Shown here piece by piece: positions 6,843 to 13,177 of a stretch of 13,177 nucleotides of DNA. The notes beneath the pieces were generated by a model. The model was not told the origin of the DNA and made no database searches. It saw only the letters and a program-made list of their open reading frames with translations. How positions within the stretch are numbered: position 1 is the stretch's first letter; each line of letters begins with the position of its first letter. Origin of the DNA: Cyclostephanos tholiformis (taxonomy: Eukaryota; Bacillariophyta; Thalassiosirophyceae; Thalassiosirales; Thalassiosiraceae); assembly GCA_036939975.1 (NCBI GenBank), contig JALLPB010000975.1:1-13177 (forward strand), given 5' to 3'. A program made the translations under genes and the position numbers.

Positions 6843-9800
6843 TTAGGCAAAGAAGTGCCTCCCAGGCATCTTGGGGCTGCTCCCAGATCTAGGAGACACC
6901 AAAGTAATCTTTTCTGCATGGTGGGAGATATTCTTATCGTCGTTCTCGGGCTCGTCAACTAAGCTTCCCATGCTTCGTAACACTTGAGGAGATGCCAATG
7001 TCATTGCGTACCGATGAAGTCCAGCGGAACTTGCTTGTGCGCCAGATGTAAAGGCAATCGTATCCAACTGAGGCATAAAGGTACTCACTTGAGCTCCAGG
7101 CGCAAGACTCCCCTGGCGTGAGAAGCAGCTGTCTGTGGTGTGTCCTTGCGTTGTCAAGTTCATGTGTGGCATGTAGGGAGTTGCCTGCCCACTAGGTGTC
7201 ATGCCATTGATCGGAAACTGTGTACTTTTTTGTGAAGTCGGGGTTATCTGGAGATTAGTGTTTCTGCTATTTATGAAAGCCTTCGCTTCTTTCACTCGAA
7301 GCATGGCATCATTCAAAGCTTCAGATGCGTTGGCATCTCCAGGCGCGTTAATGGGCATCATGGGTGGACGTATTTCATTCGGGTTGACAGAGCCTCGTGG
7401 AGTATACATCGTGGCTGGCACATGAACATATTGAAAGCCATTCGCAGAGTAAGCCTGCGGAGTGGCCATAAATCCCATCTCAAGGTGAGTAGCAGGCTCA
7501 AAGTGTTGAGGAAGAAACATCTGAGTAGGCTGTGGCTCGTGGTATTGAGACGCAATAGTCTGGGTTGGTCCATCTCCGGAATTCACAGCAAGTAACCCGA
7601 GATGATAAGTTTCTTCCACTTCATACGTTACTTTTTCACGATTCCTAGGATTATCGTACTCAATGAGTGGACGATTGTAGTACGCGGGTCCTTTCTCAAG
7701 GGCGCAGATATACATGTCGCGATTGGCATGGGTGGACTTGTGGGCCAAGACCATGGGAGTGCGCCCCTTGCGATCCTGGACGTCGATACTGTGGGGGTAT
7801 GCCATGAGGAGGATGTGTAGGACATCCTCGTCGCACCCATGGCGTAAGGCAAGGTGGAGAGGGAGCATGCCCTGATCGTCCTTGCATGCGATGCCTTGTG
7901 AGTAGGCGCTGAGGAGCGCCGAGATGGTACTATTCGGGGCGCGAAAGATGATTGCGGCATGGAGTGGCAATAGACGCCACCTCAACTTGCCATCGGTCTC
8001 GATGCGCTTGACCCAGGTAGATGCCTCTTGGGGAAACGCGGTGGCACGTTCCGATGCGGACTCCCAATCCTTGCGCTGTACGGCGAGGTACAGTTCCGTT
8101 GGGTTTTCGTCGTAATCACAGACAGCCAATCCGCCGGGCGATGCTTGGGCCGAACGATCACCGCACACCAAGAATCCATCGTCGCATCCGTCTGTATAGC
8201 CTCCGTTTTCCAAGGTCATAATGGGCATGGGCAACAAGTCGTTCCTACCGTTCATTTGCTGCTGCGGCAGCTGCTGCTGCAACAGCTGCTGCTGTTGGCG
8301 CTGCAACGTTTGAAGGTGGACAAGCTGCTGCTTCCGGTAGGCCGGCATTTCGTCTTCAAAAGGCACCTCTAAGTCGTCAACGTTGCAACTGACTAAGGAC
8401 TTGAATATTCCAATCGCATCCGCCATTGCATCATCAACCTTGCTTGCAATTCCAGCAATAATACCCGTAGAGTTAGTTTCACTCATTGGGATATTTTTCT
8501 CCTCAGCGATCATTGCATTATTAGAATAATGCAGTAGATCACCTTGTTCCTCTGAAATTACTGCAACATTCTCGGCTGGTGACTTGATCTCAGTTAAAAT
8601 TTCAACTGGTGACGGGGCCGGGCCGTCTACTGTAGCATCAAAGTTGTAATCAGTTTTGGCAAAATCATTGGTGGCGATCGGTGAGACGTAAGCAATGGGC
8701 GTTGGAGGAGATTCCGCGACACCATCAGCTTCGGTAATATCTTTGGTGGCGATCGATGAGACGTGAACAGTAGGCGTCGGAGGTGGTTTCGCAACGCCGT
8801 CAGCTTTAGCAAAATCCTTGGTGGTGATCAATGAGACGTAAGCAGTGGGTGTTGGGGGCGCTTTTTCTGACTTGTCAGTGCCGTCAATGTTTCGGTCGAT
8901 ATCTTCCTGAGCATTTTTTTCGTGTTCTTTTTCAATTTCAGGAGCCTGAGTATCATCTGTGTAGTGTTTCTTTTGAGCATCATCCGCCGTCCCATTATTT
9001 TCAGCTGCATTGTTGTCACTAATGCCCAGTGATTTGAAACATGCTTCCCCTGCAATTTCATCTAATCCCGTCGCTTCTTTAGAAACAGCTTGAACGACCT
9101 TCGTTGATATCATCTTAGGATTGTCTTCCTTAACATTGGCAGACTGAACAATATTGATAATGAGAAACGTTAGACCATGAACATGCAACGGCGACATACC
9201 TAGGGGCACTTGAGCACTTACCATCTTGTAATGTTCATAAGAATTTTTCATCGGCTCAAAGTGGACATTTTCACACCACGTACTCCCTCGTTCTGCTTGG
9301 ATATTTTCCCTTGCCTGCTTAATAATCTGCGCAGCTCTTTCTCGAACCAATCGATCTTTCACCCACTCCATGTCGCCATCCCACTTAGCCTTAGGAGACT
9401 CCATCATTGAGTCATCATCTTCACTTGGATCGAGAGCAACATTACACTTTGCAGCCATTATGATCTGCCTAGCCCGATCTCGGATCGCGTTAGTATCGTC
9501 ACTCTCATTACTGTCTGTTTTGCTCAAGCCCTCGAAGTCTGACACCTCTGACTTCTCGTGCTCTCCGATGGATTCAACTGGCGCTTGTTCACGGACCTCC
9601 TCAGCTACCTGAGACGATTCAACGATATCACGTGCATCTTCTCCTCCTTGTTCTTGACGGCTGCCTTCATTCTTCCTATCCACCCACTTCTTGATTGCGG
9701 GGCAGACTTTGCATGACGACTTGCCCTGCAACGTCATCAATGGCATCTGGCATAAGCTACAGTACTCCTCAGAAAGGGTGTATCCCTTGCTGGTCTTCTT

Positions 9801-9981
9801 TGCTGCGACTTTCGTCGCAATACTATGCCTGTGATGTGTTCGAGATGTGAAAAAAAATCATGTCACATAAGTAGGGCCGGCGATAATATTCAAAGCAACG
9901 CGTTAAGACCAAAACATACCTGATGTTATAGCTTGGCATTTCAACGCTGTCGCCACCCTGGAGAGCTGCCGTGGTAAGCAT
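6843..9981 (-). CDS. Zinc-ribbon (p27 autoantigen-like) and ankyrin-repeat protein
   Basis: Exons on the minus strand: 9981-9920, 9828-9222 and 9143-6843, giving 989 aa. A TGA lies in frame just upstream of the ATG at 9981. Residues 35-63 read KGYTLSEEYCSLCQMPLM and then CKVC, a four-Cys zinc ribbon (Cys44, 47, 60, 63) like that of the Sjogren/scleroderma autoantigen p27 (ZNRD2) family. Acidic sequence follows, with two similar helical motifs (ARQIIMAAK, AAQIIKQAR). Next come three 25-aa repeats (318-392), a Gln-rich stretch (about 493-519) and ankyrin-like repeats (about 570-710: LPLHAAIIF, KDDQGMLPLHLALRHG, VQDRKGRTPMVLA). The C-terminal third is Pro/Ser/Met-rich and probably disordered. 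The role is unknown; a scaffold is likely. Intron 2 (9144-9221) is a stop-free multiple of three, so retention would give 1015 aa. The gene is divergent from NOP56. Confidence 0.85.
8257..8339 (-). repeat. Gln-rich (CAG/CAA) coding tract
   Basis: Imperfect CAG/CAA runs encode QRQQQQLLQQQLPQQQ within a longer Gln/Leu-rich segment of the ankyrin protein. Such tracts often vary in length between alleles. Confidence 0.8.
8637..8861 (-). repeat. Three 75-bp coding repeats (25 aa each)
   Basis: Units 8787-8861, 8712-8786 and 8637-8711 encode PPTP(T/I)-(A/V)-(Y/H)-VS-x-I-(A/T)-T-(K/N)-D followed by a variable Ala/Asp part such as FAKADGVA. The copies have diverged but keep exact 75-bp spacing, so they arose by tandem duplication within the exon. 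The Pro-Pro-Thr-Pro core could be a phosphorylation or SH3-like docking motif; that is speculative. Confidence 0.85.
9144..9221 (-). other. Stop-free 78-nt intron (exitron-like)
   Basis: On the minus strand it starts GTAAGT, has a GGTCTAAC branch point about 28 nt before the end, and ends TTGTTCAG. It is 78 nt (26 codons), in phase 0, with no in-frame stop, so both spliced and unspliced mRNAs are translatable. The hydrophobic residues it would encode (LTFLIINIV) are out of character with the polar flanks, which supports its being an intron. Confidence 0.8.
9829..9919 (-). other. Intron 1 of the zinc ribbon-ankyrin gene
   Basis: 91 nt on the minus strand, donor GTATGT and acceptor CATCACAG. 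It splits an Arg codon. Splicing attaches 21 N-terminal residues and opens the frame leading to the zinc ribbon. Confidence 0.8.
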
Positions 9982-10506
9982 AGTGATGATAAGTCAAGGA
10001 CTACTTCGAAGCAACGGTGTTGAGTTGTATCGATTGCCGATTAGTGTTATGATGTTGTAGATTGTGAATAACCACACTACTACTAACTAAGATATTATTG
10101 AACCGTGTGTATCAAGTACCATACCATAGTATTTTTGTCTTCCATGATCGATCCCCCGGTTGGAAGGTTCGGCGAATCAGTCTCTCACGATTTTCTCATC
10201 ACGTTTCCTGAATATCCGAAAAACTGTCCGGCGGGGACCCCCCCCACAGCCCGCCGCCCACCCGCCCCTCCCCAAATCACGACCGTCCATCCTTCGTCGG
10301 TCCCCCTCCCGCACTTATGCCTCCACTCGTTGTTTCTCTTCTTCTCTCATCCACCCCCCCACCCCCATGACGAGGAGCGGCTCCCTACCTATCACATAAC
10401 TGATACCTTAGACCAGCATTTGACATCTTTACCCGTCCCCCCGCTGAGATTTACTCCAAGCACTGATCCCAACATTCACTCACGACCGAAAGAAAATATA
10501 TCCATC
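9982..10506. promoter_or_regulatory. Divergent spacer, ankyrin gene / NOP56
   Basis: This 525-bp spacer holds the promoters of two divergent genes. The NOP56-proximal half (about 10225-10375) is strikingly C-rich on the plus strand, with several runs of five to seven Cs. The plus-strand frame of NOP56 stays open across much of it back to 10105, but the translation is low in complexity and unlike the family, so I treat it as leader or promoter. Confidence 0.6.
10367..10399 (+). other. Possible upstream ORF in the NOP56 leader
   Basis: A 10-codon frame (MTRSGSLPIT, then TAA) ends 107 nt before the NOP56 ATG and is out of frame with it. If the transcript starts upstream of 10367 it could dampen NOP56 translation. 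The transcription start is not known from the sequence. Confidence 0.3.
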
Positions 10507-12415
10507 ATGAGTGACGCAAAAGCGCTGTTCGTACTTCACGAATCTGCCGCCGGCTACGCGCTCTTCGAGGTGGTCGCATTCGAAGAAATCGGCGCCCTAC
10601 TCGAGGGATCCATGGACACGGTCACTGAACTCGATCGTTTTAGCCGCGCCGTGAAGCTCAAGGCGTTCCAACCATTTGAATCCGCCGAAGATGCCCTCTC
10701 GAGCATCAACGCTGTAAGTGAACACTCCTGCACAGGTGGCTTACATGCCTTTTTGGAAATGAACTTACCCAAGATCAAGAAGAAGAAGGAGGGGAAGCCA
10801 CCCTCGTTTGCTCTGGGCGTTATTGACCCCGCGTTGGCCACTGCCATTGCTGATGGCCTTCCGGGCCTGAGCTGCCGCAGTGACGAGACAGTACGCGAAG
10901 TCCTCCGGGGATGTCGTCTCCACATTACTCACTTTGTTAAGGGTCTGGGAGCTGGCTCACAGGAGCAAGCCCAGCTTGGTCTTGGGCATTCCTATTCTCG
11001 TGGGAAAGTAAAGTTCAATCCCGCCAGATCTGACAACATGATCATTCAGTCAATAGCCCTGTTGGATCAGATGGATAAAGATCTCAATACATTTGCTATG
11101 AGAGTTCGCGAGTGGTATTCTTGGCATTTTCCCGAATTGAAAGACCTTGTAAAGGATAACTATATGTATGCGCGCTGCGCTGCATTTATTCAGGATAAAC
11201 GCACACTTTGCCCCAGTGGGGAGGCAAATGCGGGAGAATCCACTAGTGAAGGTGGCGAAGATAGTGGTGATAGTTCAGAAGACAAATTGTTGGGGCTTGT
11301 CGAAATTATTGGTGACGAAGAGGTTGCAAATGCAGTTGTGGCTGCTGCTCGAACATCCATGGGTATGGATTGCAGTGTAGTAGATATGGTAAACATCGTG
11401 AATTTTACACAGAGGATGGTAAAACTTGCTGAGTTTCGCAAGCAGCTCTCGTCCTACTTGACGGATAAGATGTCCGTGGTTGCCCCCAACCTGAGTGCCT
11501 TAATTGGAGATACTGTTGCCGCCCGTTTGATCAGCAAGGTGAGAATGGCAGTTCTGAAACAAACCGTTTTTGTTTTGTACTAGGTGCTTGCTCAAAATAT
11601 TGTCATTTTGTCGCGGCATCTTCGCCTCATAATTTTTTGCAAGGCTGGATCATTGACAAATCTTGCCAAAGCTCCTGCCTCAACAGTTCAAATTTTGGGC
11701 GCTGAGAAGGCACTCTTCCGAGCGCTTAAAACGAAGGGAAACACTCCTAAATATGGTATCATCTATCATTCCACTTTTATCGGACGTGCAGACGGTAAGA
11801 ACAAGGGAAGGATATCACGCTACCTCGCTAACAAATGCTCAATAGCTACCCGTATCGATTCATTTGCGGATGAGCCATCCTCTGTGTATGGACAAAAATT
11901 GCGTGATCAAGTGGAAGAGCGTCTTAAGTTCTATGAAACTGGTGCAGCGCCACGTAAAAACATTGATGTCATGGAGGAGGTTGCACGTTATTTAAGGGCA
12001 GGTAAGGATGCAATCGACGACGATAATGACGCCAAGAAAAAGAATAAGAAAGATAAGAAGAACTCTAAAAAGCGCAAGACTGATGATGACGAGGCTGATA
12101 AAGAGGATGAAAAGGTGAGATCGTGTGCCAAATAATCATGATATATTGCTTGCATCGTTTATCAACTTCTACTTTGTTATTAAAAAGCCTTCGAAGAAAT
12201 CTGCAAAAAAGTCGAAGAAAGATTCTCTCAAGTCCCCAGAAAAGCCGTCAGAGGAGGAGGAGGCAACGCCCTCAAATGAAAAGGTTAGTATGCGCACCCT
12301 CCTTTCAGCTTTTTGGCAACTCATTTGTGTCGCTCATTACAATATTTTATTCTTCGATCAATAGTCTTCGAAGAAGTCGTCCAAGAAGGAAAAGAAAAGG
12401 AAGTCAAAAGATTAA
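10507..12415 (+). CDS. NOP56: Nucleolar protein 56, box C/D snoRNP core protein
   Basis: Exons 10507-11538, 11644-12114, 12188-12283 and 12365-12415, giving 549 aa. All three introns (105, 73 and 81 nt) are phase 0 and each follows an AAG (Lys) codon. The start is set by the family N-terminus ([16 protein letters not shown]). Conserved blocks follow: [38 protein letters not shown] from residue 176, [21 protein letters not shown], then across intron 1 [29 protein letters not shown] and [21 protein letters not shown], the Nop domain that binds box C/D RNA and its 15.5K partner. The protein works in the nucleolus with NOP58 and fibrillarin in rRNA 2'-O-methylation and pre-rRNA processing. A Ser/Glu/Gly-rich insert (about 239-260) has no counterpart in human NOP56. 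The tail is the usual Lys/Glu/Asp-rich (KKE/D) region, built from the end of exon 2 plus exons 3 and 4. Confidence 0.95.
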
Positions 12416-13013
12416 GCTGTCTCTGTGGTGTGGGGAGGCAAGTGCTCGAGGAGGAATTTTGTTAAAAGTTGTCTTGTTTAGGCATCTGTGAATGAATGAC
12501 GAATTCTGATTTGTCGGCTACAATTCGTTAGAGAACAAACCATAACCAGTAAATAATTAATAGCTCATTGTACGGGAGCATGGTTAGATGCCTTAATGGG
12601 ATCTCCATGGCAAAAGGCCACCCCCGGAGACCAACAACAGAGAATTGCACCCTACCGATCTTAGGATGGCTTCTAAAGCCGAGTGTATCGTGATGGAATC
12701 TCCGGTCATGCTGGTGTCTTCACTAAGTGTTAACTTCTTGTGGGGTGACCAAATAAAATAAATCTGGCGCAAACATATCAATTCCGCCATATGATTGTCA
12801 TTTTTTCTCTCTCCATCCTTTCCGATAGGTATCTGTGAAGCACCCATATCGCAATATCAAGGAGCAGTATCCACTTTCAGTTCATGCCCTAAGAAGTTCC
12901 TGACTACTAATGGTTTGATCAAAATGGGAAATGCTTGCTCTGTCATATAAGACAAACAACAGGGCATTCGATTGTCAGTCATAAAGTAGTGCTCTACTAC
13001 ATTCTATTTTTCA
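12416..13013. other. Spacer downstream of NOP56
   Basis: It holds the NOP56 3' UTR and then AT-rich sequence with no convincing gene. The part nearest the right edge may be decayed retroelement sequence continuous with 13014-13175, but I could not align it in any one frame. An open frame on the minus strand at 12593-12847 is not called. Confidence 0.45.
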
Positions 13014-13175
13014 TACATATACATGAAATAGCATATCATACTCGATACTCAAAGATTTGTCTAAGTATGCTTCTTTAGTTTTATCATGTGGCTTTGCCTT
13101 AATCTTACTCTGAGAGGTAGGTGAAAGTTCCACTACCGGCAGTTCTACAATTTCAAACCAGCTGGAAGCTGGGTC
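13014..13175 (-). pseudogene. Retrotransposon pol (integrase region) remnant, truncated
   Basis: The minus strand is open from the window edge for 54 codons, beginning DPASSWFEIVELP, and ends in TGA at 13011-13013. The DPA(T/S)xWFEIVELP pattern is what I know from the integrase region of LTR-retrotransposon polyproteins that are abundant in diatoms, and the later EAYLDKS also resembles that region. The next conserved parts of the integrase core are not seen in frame downstream, so the copy looks broken. The upstream part of the element lies outside the window. Assignment rests on recall of a short motif, so it is moderate. Confidence 0.5.
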
Positions 13176-13177
13176 AA

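Noticed and set aside
10105..10506. In-frame N-terminal extension of NOP56 as the annotated start
   Set aside because: NOP56 homologues begin at the motif encoded from 10507. The upstream translation is Pro/His-rich low-complexity sequence from a C-rich tract.
11539..12364. snoRNA hosted in NOP56 introns, as in vertebrates
   Set aside because: I looked for RTGATGA/CTGA box pairs and for an H/ACA tail in the three introns. None has a convincing set, and at 73-105 nt they leave little room.
12593..12847. Minus-strand 84-codon frame near the right end
   Set aside because: The translation has no recognisable domain. I tried to align it with retroelement pol downstream of the integrase motif, with and without frameshifts, and found only scattered similarity.

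Overview
The window looks like a gene-dense nuclear segment from a diatom (or a closely related stramenopile). It carries eukaryotic cytosolic ribosomal proteins and a box C/D snoRNP core protein. Spliceosomal introns are short (73-109 nt), with GT...AG ends and, in several, a CTAAC branch point. The ankyrin protein is of a style I know as common in diatom proteomes. Genus cannot be fixed from the sequence. Every gene function below is read from residues in the translation, not from a search.

Layout, left to right. 1-153: nearly three tandem copies of a 28-bp unit, with an inverted partial copy at the window edge. 314-1508 (+): a two-exon gene for an unrecognised 373-aa protein with a highly acidic linker. 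1856-3615 (-): a four-exon class III PLP-dependent aminotransferase with two micro-exons (20 and 26 nt), convergent with the first gene. 3708-3962 (-): a doubtful small ORF. 4172-4789 (-) and 5565-6008 (+): RPL15 (eL15) and RPL28 (eL28), divergent around a 775-bp spacer holding several perfect short inverted repeats. 6843-9981 (-): a 989-aa protein joining an N-terminal CxxC/CxxC zinc ribbon to ankyrin-like repeats, with a hidden first exon and a stop-free intron of 3n length. 10507-12415 (+): NOP56 in four exons, divergent from the ankyrin gene. 13014-13175 (-): a decayed fragment resembling the integrase part of a retrotransposon pol, cut by the window edge.

Three genes (RPL15, RPL28, NOP56) serve ribosome production: two large-subunit proteins and the snoRNP scaffold for rRNA 2'-O-methylation. 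They are separated by the zinc-ribbon/ankyrin gene, so this is loose clustering and not an operon. The aminotransferase probably acts in mitochondrial amino-acid metabolism. I see no CRISPR array, tRNA, rRNA, intact transposon or obvious defence system. The most unusual items are the zinc ribbon-ankyrin fusion with its exitron-like intron, the micro-exons of the aminotransferase, the uncharacterised acidic two-domain protein, and the repeat block at the left edge.
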